Positions 51,894 to 60,119 of a DNA stretch of 64,000 bases are shown here, in pieces. The stretch lies in NCBI GenBank assembly GCA_003577145.1, contig QEUP01000010.1:62001-126000 (forward strand). Direction: 5' to 3'. Made by a program: the position numbers and the translations under genes. This stretch comes from Acidobacteriota bacterium. Lineage in GTDB: Bacteria > Actinomycetota > Acidimicrobiia > Acidimicrobiales > Microtrichaceae. The first letter of the stretch is position 1, and the number at the start of each line of letters is the position of its first letter. The notes under the pieces were generated by a model. The model was not told the DNA's origin and ran no database searches. It was given only the letters and a program-made list of their open reading frames with translations.

Positions 51894-52571
51894 ATGAAGA
51901 CCTTCGTCGTCAGGCTTCGCCTGCCGGACCGCCCGGGTGCGCTGGGGGCGGTGCTGAGCCGGATCGGCTCCGTCGGAGCGAACGTCATAGGGATCAGCAT
52001 TCTCGAGCGCAGCACACCCAGGGTGGCCGACCAGCTCGTCGTCGAGGTACCCCTCTCGGTCCCCGTGGAGCTGCTGCAATCCGAGATCGTCGAAGTGGAC
52101 GGCGTCGAGGTACACGTGATCCACGAGGCCGACGGCACGGTCACGAGCCCGCAGATGCACGCGCTGTGCGCTGCCAAAGCCCTGATCGAAGCCACCTCGG
52201 CGCAGGCCGTACTCGACGAACTGGCTGCCCACGCCAGGACGATGTGCGACGCCACCTGGGTGGCCAGCCGACCGCGGGGTCGAGGCGCCTGGGTCACTGC
52301 CGGCCACGCTCCGGAACCGCTGCTCCTCGATCAGCTCGCCACTGGCGGGTCACCCCTTGCCGAGGGCGCCGACGAGTTGTTCACCAGCACCACCAGCTCG
52401 ACGGGGAACCGGCTCGAGGTGATGATCGGTCGCCACGACGCGGTCTGCATGCAAGAGACGGCGGCGATGAAGGTACTTGCCGACATCGCAGAACGACGAC
52501 TGGGCGAGCTCGAGGGTGTCGACCTCAGCCCTCCCGGCGCAGCCGGAGCAGCACCTCCTGGGCCACCGTAG
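51894..52571 (+). CDS. ACT-domain protein
   Basis: A 225-residue protein. Residues 1-75 form an ACT domain (FVVRLRLPDRPGALGAVLSRIGSVGANVIGISILER), which usually binds an amino acid. The remaining ~150 residues (ALIEATSAQAVLDELAAHARTMCDATWVAS...RLEVMIGRHDAVCMQETAAMKVLADIAERRL) resemble a GAF-like sensor fold. It is a possible amino-acid-responsive regulator with no DNA-binding domain. GTG 51885 is an alternative start. Its 3' end overlaps the convergent thioesterase gene by 47 bp. Confidence 0.78.
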   Translation: MKTFVVRLRLPDRPGALGAVLSRIGSVGANVIGISILERSTPRVADQLVVEVPLSVPVELLQSEIVEVDGVEVHVIHEADGTVTSPQMHALCAAKALIEATSAQAVLDELAAHARTMCDATWVASRPRGRGAWVTAGHAPEPLLLDQLATGGSPLAEGADELFTSTTSSTGNRLEVMIGRHDAVCMQETAAMKVLADIAERRLGELEGVDLSPPGAAGAAPPGPP

Positions 52572-53316
52572 CCACATGCCGGCCCGCCTGGGTGAAGACC
52601 TCCCCGACCGCCAGGCCCCGGGAGCTCATGAGCCCGTGACAGGTGAAGTCGTGGAGGTGCCACTCGTCGGCCGCGAAGGGCCGGTGGAACCACACGGCAT
52701 GGTCGAGGCTGGCGCTCCAGAACGGGTATTCGTTGCCACCGGGGTCGGGGCGCTCGGGATGTTGGGCGATGACCGCCTCGGTGGGGAGATCGTCGGACAG
52801 GAACGCCAGCGCGCAGGCCTGCAGAACCGGGTCCGCGCCCATCTGCTCGCTCATGCGCAGCCACCCGGTGGAACGCCCGGGCAGGTCGAGGTTCGGGAGC
52901 ATTCGTCTCTCGAAGACGGGACTCCAGTTGTGCGGGATCACCTCGTCGGGTCCGGGGACCTCGGGCATCTGCGCGGTCTGGACCTCGGGTGCCGCCTCGT
53001 CGACCTGGTAGGAGGCCGCCATGTTGAGGATGGCGCCTACCGACTGGCGCGCCACGACCCTTCGGGTGGTCAGGGATCGCCCGTTGCGGATGCGGTCCAC
53101 CTCGAAGCGGATGGGCTCGCCGGCGTCGCCGGAGCGGATGAAGTAGGCGTGCAGGGAGTGGATGCGGTAGGCGTCGTCGACAGTTGCCGATGCTGCATAC
53201 AGCCCCTGGGCCACGATCTGGCCGCCATAGAGGCCGCCCCACACATAGCGGGGGCCCACGCCGACGTAGGTGTCGGGGCCGTGCTCCTCGAGTGCCATCA
53301 TGTCGGCGAAGTCCAC
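52525..53316 (-). CDS. tesB: Acyl-CoA thioesterase II (TesB family)
   Basis: A 263-residue double hot-dog thioesterase that hydrolyses acyl-CoA to free acid and CoA. VWGGLYGGQIVAQGLYAASATV (hot-dog helix), SLHAYFIRSGDAGEPIRFEVDRIRNGRS and the second half SASLDHAVWFHRPFAADEWHLHDFTCHGLMSSRGLAVGEVF match TesB, including the Asp of SLDHAVW in the catalytic set. The GTG start is used. Roles include buffering the acyl-CoA pool. Confidence 0.9.
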   Translation of the reverse strand: MDFADMMALEEHGPDTYVGVGPRYVWGGLYGGQIVAQGLYAASATVDDAYRIHSLHAYFIRSGDAGEPIRFEVDRIRNGRSLTTRRVVARQSVGAILNMAASYQVDEAAPEVQTAQMPEVPGPDEVIPHNWSPVFERRMLPNLDLPGRSTGWLRMSEQMGADPVLQACALAFLSDDLPTEAVIAQHPERPDPGGNEYPFWSASLDHAVWFHRPFAADEWHLHDFTCHGLMSSRGLAVGEVFTQAGRHVATVAQEVLLRLRREG

Positions 53317-53740
53317 GACTAGCCCTGCTCATCCACGGTGAGGGCCCGAGCCCGACCGGATCCCGACGGCACAAGCGTTCCTTCGACGGCGTAGCGCTCG
53401 AGAGTGGTCACCTCCGAGGTGCTCGGAATCGTTGGCATCTCGTGTGCTACTCAACTTGGGTCCTCCAAGGCTGGGAGGTTTGTCACCGACGTGCTGCGGG
53501 TTGCTCGTGCGAGCTCGTGGACGCCCGAGCAACCTCAGGGGCTGACACATGCCGAGCCGGGCGACGTCGTGGTCAGGACACTAGCCCTGATGGTGGCTCG
53601 CACTGTGGCTGTCCGGCCCAACCTGCAACGCCTCGCGCACCGCTGGCCGGCGTCGTGCTTGTCCCCGGGATCGTTTGGGGCAAGGCTCTAGCCGGTGGAG
53701 ATGGGCGCCGGCCCATCACGAGCCTTCGGGGAGGTCGAAG
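53317..53740. other. Stretch without a recognised gene
   Basis: About 420 bp with no convincing coding frame, tRNA or transposase remnant. It contains a 9-bp inverted repeat, GGTTGCTCG (53499-53507) with CGAGCAACC (53526-53534), and a 7-bp hairpin GATGGGC-GCCG-GCCCATC (53700-53717). Short frames on both strands have no family features and no good start sites. Confidence 0.5.
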
Positions 53741-53881
53741 GTGCTCGGATCCCCCAAACCAGACGACGCCGCACGGGAGTCGGGGCAGGCCTGCGCCCGC
53801 CAGATCGGGGCAGCAGCCCGGGAGCTGGGCTCGGGCTCGGGAAGCGACGCTGCCGCTCCCGGTGCCGAGGAGGGACGCTGA
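53741..53881 (+). CDS. Possible 46-residue small protein
   Basis: GTG 53741 follows GGGGAGGTCGAAG closely and the frame ends one base before the GTG of the serine hydrolase gene. The product (start VLGSPKPDDAARESGQACARQ) is hydrophilic, with a Gly/Ser/Ala-rich tail and no membrane segment. It may be a leader or coupling peptide. I do not recognise it. Confidence 0.35.
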   Translation: MLGSPKPDDAARESGQACARQIGAAARELGSGSGSDAAAPGAEEGR

Positions 53882-53882
53882 G

Positions 53883-55037
53883 GTGGAAGGCGTGTTCCAT
53901 CCGGATTTCGGACCCGTGGCAAGCGCACTGGAGGAGCTGGTCGCCGAGGAAGGGCGGGGTGGCGGAGCGATCGCGGTCTACCACGGCGGTGAAGAGGTCG
54001 TCGACGTGTGGACCGGCTCATCCGACGGCGACGGGACACCGTGGTCCAGGGACACCCTCGTGATGTCGTTCTCCACCACCAAGGGCGTGACCGCCACCGC
54101 GCTGCACATGTGCGCCGACCGTGGCCTCATCGCATACGACGAGCCGGTCGGCAGCTATTGGCCCGAGTTCGCCCAGAACGGCAAGGAACAGATCACAGTT
54201 CGCCAACTGATGTGTCACACGGCGGGCCTTCACTCGCTCAGAGGCGTCATCGAAGACCCGAGCCAGGTACTCGACTGGGACCGGATGGTTCGCGCCCTGG
54301 CCCTCATGACCCCCGCCTACGAGCCCGGCACCAACAGCGCCTACCACGGCCTCACCTTCGGCTGGCTCGTCGGCGAGCTGGTACGGCGGGTGAGCGGGCT
54401 CTCGGTCGGAGCCTTCGTTCGGAGCGAGATCGCCGGCCCTCTCGGCCTCGACGGCCTCTACATCGGGCTGCCCCCATCGGAGGAGACGCGCATGGCCGGT
54501 TGGGTGGCTCTGGAGGATACCCTCGCCGAGGTCGAGGCCATGTCCGAGGACCGGGCGCAGGCCCAGGCTGCCGACGCCGAGCTGATAGGTGACCCGGTCC
54601 CCGAACAGGCCTTGGAGGCCTTGATGGGTCCCGGCGCCCTGCAAGCCGAGGTTCCTGCCGCAAACGGGTGCTTCACCTCGCGCTCGCTGGCCCGCATGTA
54701 CGCCGCTCTCGCTGCGGGTGGTTCACTCGACGGCGTGACGCTGATGTCGCCCGCAACGCTCGCCGAGGCGACCGTCGTGCAGCACACCATCCCCGACCTG
54801 GTGCTGATGATCCCCGCCATGTGGAGGCTCGGCTGGCACGGGGTGCTCACCAGCGAAGGGTTCCTACCGAACGCGTTCGGGCACAACGGGTTCGGTGGCT
54901 CGGGCGCGTGGGCCGATCCCGATACCGAGCTGGCGGTCGCCTACGTGCCCAACCGCCTGGGCATCGGCATGGTCGGTGACGATCGCTTCGCCTCGCTCGG
55001 GGGTGTCGCCTACAAGGCCGCGCGCGAGCGCGCTTGA
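53883..55037 (+). CDS. Serine hydrolase, class C beta-lactamase/esterase family
   Basis: A 384-residue penicillin-binding-fold enzyme. MSFSTTKGVTATALHM gives the SxxK nucleophile (Ser64, Lys67), AYEPGTNSAYHGLTFGWLVGELVRR the YxN-like segment and FGHNGFGGSGAWADPDTELAV the HxG-like third motif. Family members with this layout (EstB/LACTB-like) are usually esterases. GTG 53883 has GAGGAGGGACGC upstream. Its N-terminus GVFHPDFGPVASALEELVAE matches where such proteins begin. There is no signal peptide, so it is probably cytoplasmic. Confidence 0.88.
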   Translation: MEGVFHPDFGPVASALEELVAEEGRGGGAIAVYHGGEEVVDVWTGSSDGDGTPWSRDTLVMSFSTTKGVTATALHMCADRGLIAYDEPVGSYWPEFAQNGKEQITVRQLMCHTAGLHSLRGVIEDPSQVLDWDRMVRALALMTPAYEPGTNSAYHGLTFGWLVGELVRRVSGLSVGAFVRSEIAGPLGLDGLYIGLPPSEETRMAGWVALEDTLAEVEAMSEDRAQAQAADAELIGDPVPEQALEALMGPGALQAEVPAANGCFTSRSLARMYAALAAGGSLDGVTLMSPATLAEATVVQHTIPDLVLMIPAMWRLGWHGVLTSEGFLPNAFGHNGFGGSGAWADPDTELAVAYVPNRLGIGMVGDDRFASLGGVAYKAARERA

Positions 55038-55075
55038 CACCGGGCTGCTCGGCCCTTGCTGAACAAGCTGAAGGG

Positions 55076-55108
55076 AATCGGCTCGAGGCGTACGCCGGTG
55101 AGCCGATT
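55076..55108. terminator. Nested-palindrome terminator between convergent genes
   Basis: AATCGGCTC (55076-55084) and GAGCCGATT (55100-55108) are perfect arms around the palindrome GGCGTACGCC (55087-55096). It lies between the serine hydrolase stop (55037) and the cold-shock gene stop (55134), so it can serve both. The outer-stem/inner-palindrome design recalls the repeat elements at 5065 and 28195, but the sequence differs. Confidence 0.55.
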
Positions 55109-55133
55109 GTGACCTGGTCGGCCTGGTTGAGGC

Positions 55134-55334
55134 TCAGACGAGCCGGACGTTCTTGGCCTCGGGACCCTTGCGCCCCTCACCGACCTCGAACTCGACCTGC
55201 TGGCCCTCCTCGAGGGAGCGGAAGCCCTGCCCCTCGATGTTTGAGTAGTGGACGAAGACATCTTCGCCGTCGGGCTGCGAGATGAATCCGTACCCCTTCT
55301 CGGTGTTGAAGAACTTGACCGTACCAGTAGGCAT
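55134..55334 (-). CDS. cspA: Cold-shock protein (CspA family)
   Basis: A 66-residue OB-fold RNA/DNA chaperone. [30 protein letters not shown] contains both RNP motifs (KGYGFI and DVFVHY). AAGGAGAG precedes the ATG. The ~130 bp upstream, shared with the divergent SDR gene, is AT-richer than the surroundings and could hold a cold-responsive leader, but no classical cold box was identified. Confidence 0.96.
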   Translation of the reverse strand: MPTGTVKFFNTEKGYGFISQPDGEDVFVHYSNIEGQGFRSLEEGQQVEFEVGEGRKGPEAKNVRLV

Positions 55335-55466
55335 TCAGACTCTCCTTATGCACTTCACGTCAGAGAGTCAGTTCGACCCACTTCGATGATGTACTCATTC
55401 TGGTTGTTTGCTGACTGACACTCTAGGTGTAGTTGCCTCATCCCGGAACCCAGCCGAGTATGTGGC

Positions 55467-56240
55467 ATGGCGAACAGAGTAGTCGTGACCGGCGGTAGTG
55501 GTGGACTCGGCGAGGCCTTCTGCGCCGCGTTCGGCGATCGAGGTGACGAAGTCGTCCCGGTCGACGTGGTGGGGACGGATCGTCGCCTCGACGTCACCGA
55601 TCCTGGTGCCTGTCGGCGTCTGGCCGAGGACGTGAAACCTGACATCTGGGTCAACAACGCCGGCGTCACCGGCGCGGGCGAGCTGCTCGACCAGCAAGAC
55701 GACCAGATCCAGCGCATCGTCGCGGTCAACTTCCTGGGCGTGGTGAACGGCACCCGGGCTGCTGCGCGAGCCATGCTCGATCGTGGTGGGGTGATCTTGA
55801 ACGTCGCCTCTCTGGCCGGTTGGGCTCCGACTCCCCACATCGCGGTGTACTCGGGTACCAAGCACGCGGTTCGCGCCTTCAGCGTGGCGGCCGCCGCCGA
55901 GCTCAGGCATACACCAGTGCGCGTCAAATGCCTCCTGCCGGACGGCATCCGGACACCGATGGTCCACGTGGATGACCCTCGCCACCTGATGTCGTTCACC
56001 GGCAAGAGACTGCTCGAACCTGCAGAGGTCGTGGCGGCCGGACTGGCGCTACTGACCTCCAAGCGCGTGCTGGCCTCGGTGCCGCCGACCCGCGGGCTGA
56101 CGGTCCGCCTGCTCGGGATATGGCCGGGACTCGCCTCGGCGCTCCAGTCGACCGTCGAGGCACGGGCGCGACGGAACCAGGCGACAGCTCAAGCCGGCTC
56201 GTCCGAAGCCCCGCCCACCGGGTCGACCCAACCTCCGTAG
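55467..56240 (+). CDS. Short-chain dehydrogenase/reductase
   Basis: A 257-residue classical SDR. VVVTGGSGGLGEAFCAAF is the nucleotide motif, WVNNAGVTGAGE the NNAG motif, and the catalytic Tyr128 and Lys132 occur in AVYSGTKHAVRAFS after NVASLAGW. It would reduce or oxidise an alcohol/ketone. The last ~40 residues are a hydrophobic stretch and a Ser/Pro-rich tail, overlapping the convergent zwf copy by 52 bp. No clear ribosome site precedes ATG 55467. Confidence 0.88.
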   Translation: MANRVVVTGGSGGLGEAFCAAFGDRGDEVVPVDVVGTDRRLDVTDPGACRRLAEDVKPDIWVNNAGVTGAGELLDQQDDQIQRIVAVNFLGVVNGTRAAARAMLDRGGVILNVASLAGWAPTPHIAVYSGTKHAVRAFSVAAAAELRHTPVRVKCLLPDGIRTPMVHVDDPRHLMSFTGKRLLEPAEVVAAGLALLTSKRVLASVPPTRGLTVRLLGIWPGLASALQSTVEARARRNQATAQAGSSEAPPTGSTQPP

Positions 56241-57592
56241 CGACCGGCCATGGCGTCGGCCTCGGCCGGGCCCATGCTGCCGGGCCGGTAGGTGATGACC
56301 TCACCCGGCTGGTCGAGCACCGGCTGCAGAGCACGCCACGTACCTTCGATCATCGCCTGGGTCGCGAAGAGAGTGGAATCGCCCTCCAGCGCCTCGCCGA
56401 GGAGCAACTCGTAGGGAAGCAGTTCGTCGCCCAGTTCCTGATGGAAGTCGATGCCGGCGACGACGGGCACCGATGTCATCCCCGCAGTGGGATCCTTGGC
56501 CTGGAGGTGCAGTCGCACCCCTCCGGTCGGTCCGAGCAGCAGGCGCATGACGTTGTGGTCAGGTACGCGGGCTCCGACTTGGTCGAAGAGGGTGAGCGGC
56601 GGCCGTCGGAACCTGACGACGACCTCTGTCGCCGTCAGCGAGAGGCTCTTGCCCGCCCGGATCAGGAAGGGGACCTTCGCCCACCGCCACGAGTCGATGT
56701 CGATCCGCAGGGCCACATAGGTCTCGGTGGTCGACCCATCCCTCACACCGTCGACGTCGAGGTACCCGTCGTATTGACCCCGCACGAAGTGGCCGGGTTC
56801 GACGGGTTCAATGGCGTCGAACACCTTGACCTGCTCGGCATGGATCGCGGCCGGGGTGTTGCGGGTCGGCGGTTCCATGGCCAGCAGTCCCGTCACCTGC
56901 ATGAGATGGTTCTGGACCACGTCCTTGAGGGCACCGACGTCGTCGTAGAAATGGCCCCGATCCGACACGTCGAAGGACTCGGCCATGGTGATCATCACCG
57001 CCTCGATGTGATCCGAGTTCCAGATCGGTTCGACCATCCGGTTGGCGAAGCGCCAAACCATGATGTCCTCGACCGCGTTCTTCCCCAGGTAGTGGTCGAT
57101 CCGGTAGATCTGGTCCTCGTCGAGCATCCCGGACAGGGACGCGTTGAGCTGGATCGCCGATTCGAGGTCGTGGCCAAAGGGTTTCTCGACGACGACGCGG
57201 GACCCCCGCGTCAGCCCCTCGTTGTAGAGACCCTGCACTACGGTCTCGAACAGGCCCGGGGGTATCTCCAGGTAGAACAGTGGGTTCGAAGCCCCGCTGA
57301 GGGCGTCCTTCACGCGCTCGTAGGTGTCGGGCCTCGTGTAGTCGCCTTGCACGTAATCCATGCTGCTGGCGAGCCGCTGCCACACACCCTCGTCGATCTG
57401 TTGCCCGGCGGCCACGATGTCGGCACGGGCCCTGTTCCTGAAGGTGTCGACGTCCCAGTCATTGGAGGCGACACCGATGACCGGGACATCGAGGCGTCCC
57501 TTCTCGGCCAGCCGATAGAGCGACACGAAGGTCATCTTCCGGGCGAGGTCCCCCGTGGCGCCGAACTGCACGAACGAATCTGACTTCTCCAT
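56189..57592 (-). CDS. zwf2: Glucose-6-phosphate dehydrogenase (second copy)
   Basis: A 467-residue paralogue of the enzyme at 12548. FGATGDLARKMTFVSLYRL is the dinucleotide motif and [23 protein letters not shown] the active-site signature. It is clearly diverged from the first copy and is not in a pentose-phosphate operon: its neighbours are an SDR and, divergently, a LigD polymerase domain. It may differ in NAD/NADP or F420-related use. ATG 57592 is preceded by GCCCATGG without a strong ribosome site. Confidence 0.93.
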   Translation of the reverse strand: MEKSDSFVQFGATGDLARKMTFVSLYRLAEKGRLDVPVIGVASNDWDVDTFRNRARADIVAAGQQIDEGVWQRLASSMDYVQGDYTRPDTYERVKDALSGASNPLFYLEIPPGLFETVVQGLYNEGLTRGSRVVVEKPFGHDLESAIQLNASLSGMLDEDQIYRIDHYLGKNAVEDIMVWRFANRMVEPIWNSDHIEAVMITMAESFDVSDRGHFYDDVGALKDVVQNHLMQVTGLLAMEPPTRNTPAAIHAEQVKVFDAIEPVEPGHFVRGQYDGYLDVDGVRDGSTTETYVALRIDIDSWRWAKVPFLIRAGKSLSLTATEVVVRFRRPPLTLFDQVGARVPDHNVMRLLLGPTGGVRLHLQAKDPTAGMTSVPVVAGIDFHQELGDELLPYELLLGEALEGDSTLFATQAMIEGTWRALQPVLDQPGEVITYRPGSMGPAEADAMAGRYGGWVDPVGGASDEPA

Positions 57593-57714
57593 GGGCCCAG
57601 TCTCGCCGCTTCTTGCGGCTCAGGTTGGTGATACCGATCAGCCGGCGGCGGCCGGCCCGCTGGATCGAACTGCGATCACTCGCCCGTCGAGGCCTCTGGG
57701 GTTACGGTGCATCC

Positions 57715-58761
57715 GTGCCTTCCACCGACGGTGTCGAGCTCGAGATCGACGGGCACGAAGTCCGCATCACCAGCCCCGGAAAGATCTACTTCTCGAAGCG
57801 GGACGACACCAAGCTCGATCTCGTCGAGTACTACCTTGCCGTCGGGGAGCCGCTGATGCGCGCCATGCGGGGCCGGCCCGTCCTCATGCAGCGCTTCCCC
57901 GACGGGGCTTCGGGCAACTCCTTCTTCCAGAAGCGGGTTCCCAAGGGGGCCCCGGCCTGGCTGGAGACGACCATCGTCACCACCCCCAACGGAACCCCTT
58001 CGCGCGCGCTGGTGGCGGCGGACCTGGCGCACATAGCCTGGGCCGTGAACCTCGGTTGCCTGGGCTTTCACGTCTGGCCCTACCTGGCTGCAGACGCCGC
58101 CCACGCCGACGAGTTGCGCCTCGACCTCGACCCTCAACCGCGGGTCGCCTTCGAGGCTGTCCGGGAGACAGCCCGGGAGCTGAAGGCGCTCCTCGACGAG
58201 CTCGGCGTGGAGGGGCATCCCAAGACGACGGGCAGCCGGGGGCTTCACGTGTACGTGCGGCTCGAGCGGCGCTGGGACTCCTATCAGGTCAGGTCCGCCG
58301 CGGTGGCAGTGGCCCGCGAGCTGGCCCGGCGACGACCCGAGCTCATCACCGACGCATGGTGGAAGGAGGAGCGCGGAGAGAGGGTCTTCGTCGACTTCAA
58401 CCAGAACGCGCCTCACAAGACGGTGTTCGGCGCCTGGTCGGTCCGGCCCCGGGTCGGCGCCCAGGTGTCCACCCCTATCAGTTGGGACGACATCGACAGC
58501 GTCGCTCCCGACGAGATGACCATCGCGACCGTTCCCCTTCGGGTGGCTCAGGGCGGCGATCCGTGGAGCGAGATCGACCGACGCCCCCAGTCACTCGAGC
58601 CGTTCCTCGCGCTGCACGAGCGAGACCGTGCCGCGGGGTTGCCCGATGCGCCGTGGCCACCGGTCTACCCCAAGATGCCCGAAGAGCCGCCACGCGTCGC
58701 GCCGAGTAGGGCGAAACGCGATGAGGGCGGACCGCCGCCGGCGGGGCGCTCGCAGCCCTGA
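57715..58761 (+). CDS. LigD-type polymerase/primase domain, stand-alone
   Basis: A 348-residue archaeo-eukaryotic primase-fold polymerase (LigD POL). ITSPGKIYFSKRDDTKLDLVEYYLAV is the typical N-terminus, ELRLDLDPQP holds the catalytic Asp-x-Asp, TTGSRGLHVYVRL the nucleotide-binding loop with His, and VFVDFNQNAPHKTVFGAWSVRP the third acidic motif and Asn. There are no ligase or phosphoesterase domains. In Ku-dependent end joining such polymerases fill gaps, preferring ribonucleotides. GTG 57715 is used because similarity begins right after it. Ku and the ligase are not in the window. Confidence 0.87.
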   Translation: MPSTDGVELEIDGHEVRITSPGKIYFSKRDDTKLDLVEYYLAVGEPLMRAMRGRPVLMQRFPDGASGNSFFQKRVPKGAPAWLETTIVTTPNGTPSRALVAADLAHIAWAVNLGCLGFHVWPYLAADAAHADELRLDLDPQPRVAFEAVRETARELKALLDELGVEGHPKTTGSRGLHVYVRLERRWDSYQVRSAAVAVARELARRRPELITDAWWKEERGERVFVDFNQNAPHKTVFGAWSVRPRVGAQVSTPISWDDIDSVAPDEMTIATVPLRVAQGGDPWSEIDRRPQSLEPFLALHERDRAAGLPDAPWPPVYPKMPEEPPRVAPSRAKRDEGGPPPAGRSQP

Positions 58762-58814
58762 CCGCTCCCGGCGGGGGCGGCCCGGCACCCATGACACGGA
58801 GCATGCTGGGCACT

Positions 58815-58836
58815 AACCTGACATGAGCGTCAGGTT
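58815..58836. promoter_or_regulatory. Palindromic operator before the amidohydrolase gene
   Basis: AACCTGAC (58815-58822) and GTCAGGTT (58829-58836) are perfect 8-bp arms with a 6-bp spacer, 24-45 bp before the GTG start at 58860. The CTGAC-N6-GTCAG core equals the site at 6990-7005 and resembles 1617-1635. It is a likely repressor site. Confidence 0.6.
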
Positions 58837-58859
58837 TCTGGCTCGACCCGGAGGTCGCC

Positions 58860-60083
58860 GTGGCAGTGCCGAAGATCATCAGCGTTGACGACCACGTCGT
58901 CGAGCCACCGCACGTGTGGCAGGCCTGGCTGCCGCAGAAGCACCGGGAGAAGGGGCCGCGGATCGAGCGGGCGAGATGGGCTCCTTTCGTCCACCTCGCC
59001 GGTGCCCGGTACGACAACACCATGGACGAAGACGGCCGGCCCGGTGACTACTGGCTCTTCGAGGATCGCGTGATCTATGTGCACAAGCGCTTCGTGGCCA
59101 TACCCCTCGAGGCAACTCCCGGTGGCGACGTGTCGAGGTTCGACCGCACCGTGATGAAGATGACGCCCATCACCTACGAGGAGATGCGGCCGGGCTGTTA
59201 TGACCGTGATGCCCGGGTGGCGGACTTCGAGCTCAACTGGGTCGACGGATCCCTCCCCTTCCCGACCTTCCCCCGGTTCTGCGGCCAGACGTTCCTGGAG
59301 GCCGACGACAAGGACCTCGGCCTGGCGTGCGTCAAGGCCTACAACGACTGGATGGTCGAGGAGTGGTGCGAGCCCTCCGGAGGGATGAACATCCCGCTGG
59401 GCTTGATGCCGCTGTGGGACGCCGATCTCGCGGCTGCCGAGGTGGAGCGCAACGCCGCACGAGGGGTTCACGCCGTCTGCTTCTCGGAGATCCCCACCAA
59501 GCTCGGCCTGCCGAGCATCCACACCGGTTACTGGGATCCGGTCTTCGCCGCCTGCAACGACAACGGGGTGACGCTGTGCATGCACATCGGCTCCTCCTCG
59601 ACCATGCCCGCCGCCTCGCCCGATGCACCCGAGGCCGTGGGAGGAACCCTCGCCTTCAACAACGCCTTCGCGTCGATGGCCGACTGGCTGTTCTCCGGCA
59701 AGCTGATCCAGTTCCCGCAGCTCAAGCTGGCGTACTCCGAGGGCCAGATCGGCTGGATCCCCTACGCCCTCGAACGTGCCGACACCGTTTGGGAGCACCA
59801 CGACGCGTGGATGCACAACAAAGAGCGGATCCCCGAACCCCCGAGCACCTACTACTGGGGCCGGATCTTCGGATGCTTCACCGCTGACCACCACGGGCTC
59901 CACAACCTCGAATCCGTCGGGGAGGACAACATCTGCTTCGAGACCGACTATCCCCACACCGACACGACATGGCCCAACACCCGCGCCTACGTCGAGAGGA
60001 TGCTGGCCGGCGTGGACGACAAGGTCGCCTACAAGATCCTGCGGGGCAACGCCATCGACATGCTCTGCCTCGACCGGGAGTAG
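58860..60083 (+). CDS. Amidohydrolase-family metal-dependent hydrolase
   Basis: A 407-residue TIM-barrel amidohydrolase-2 protein. The metal site begins with ISVDDHVVEPPHVW, CMHIGSSSTMP gives a further His, and ICFETDYPHTDTTWPN the terminal Asp and His. Members include aminocarboxymuconate decarboxylase-like and 2-pyrone hydrolase-like enzymes, often in aromatic or steroid ring breakdown. CGGAGGTCGCC precedes GTG 58860. The upstream palindrome suggests co-regulation with the acyl-CoA genes. Confidence 0.87.
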   Translation: MAVPKIISVDDHVVEPPHVWQAWLPQKHREKGPRIERARWAPFVHLAGARYDNTMDEDGRPGDYWLFEDRVIYVHKRFVAIPLEATPGGDVSRFDRTVMKMTPITYEEMRPGCYDRDARVADFELNWVDGSLPFPTFPRFCGQTFLEADDKDLGLACVKAYNDWMVEEWCEPSGGMNIPLGLMPLWDADLAAAEVERNAARGVHAVCFSEIPTKLGLPSIHTGYWDPVFAACNDNGVTLCMHIGSSSTMPAASPDAPEAVGGTLAFNNAFASMADWLFSGKLIQFPQLKLAYSEGQIGWIPYALERADTVWEHHDAWMHNKERIPEPPSTYYWGRIFGCFTADHHGLHNLESVGEDNICFETDYPHTDTTWPNTRAYVERMLAGVDDKVAYKILRGNAIDMLCLDRE

Positions 60084-60119
60084 CAATCACCCACCGGGGG
60101 ATCAGCCTCCTTGGAGCTG

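Noticed and set aside
53317-53740. Broken transposase or tRNA in the 420-bp gap
   Set aside because: No cloverleaf, DDE-like motif or terminal repeats with target duplications could be found; only short inverted repeats.
55335-55466. Direct repeats of GTCAG near cspA as further members of the CTGAC palindrome family
   Set aside because: GTCAGAGAGTCAG is a direct, not inverted, repeat, so it does not match the operator pattern.
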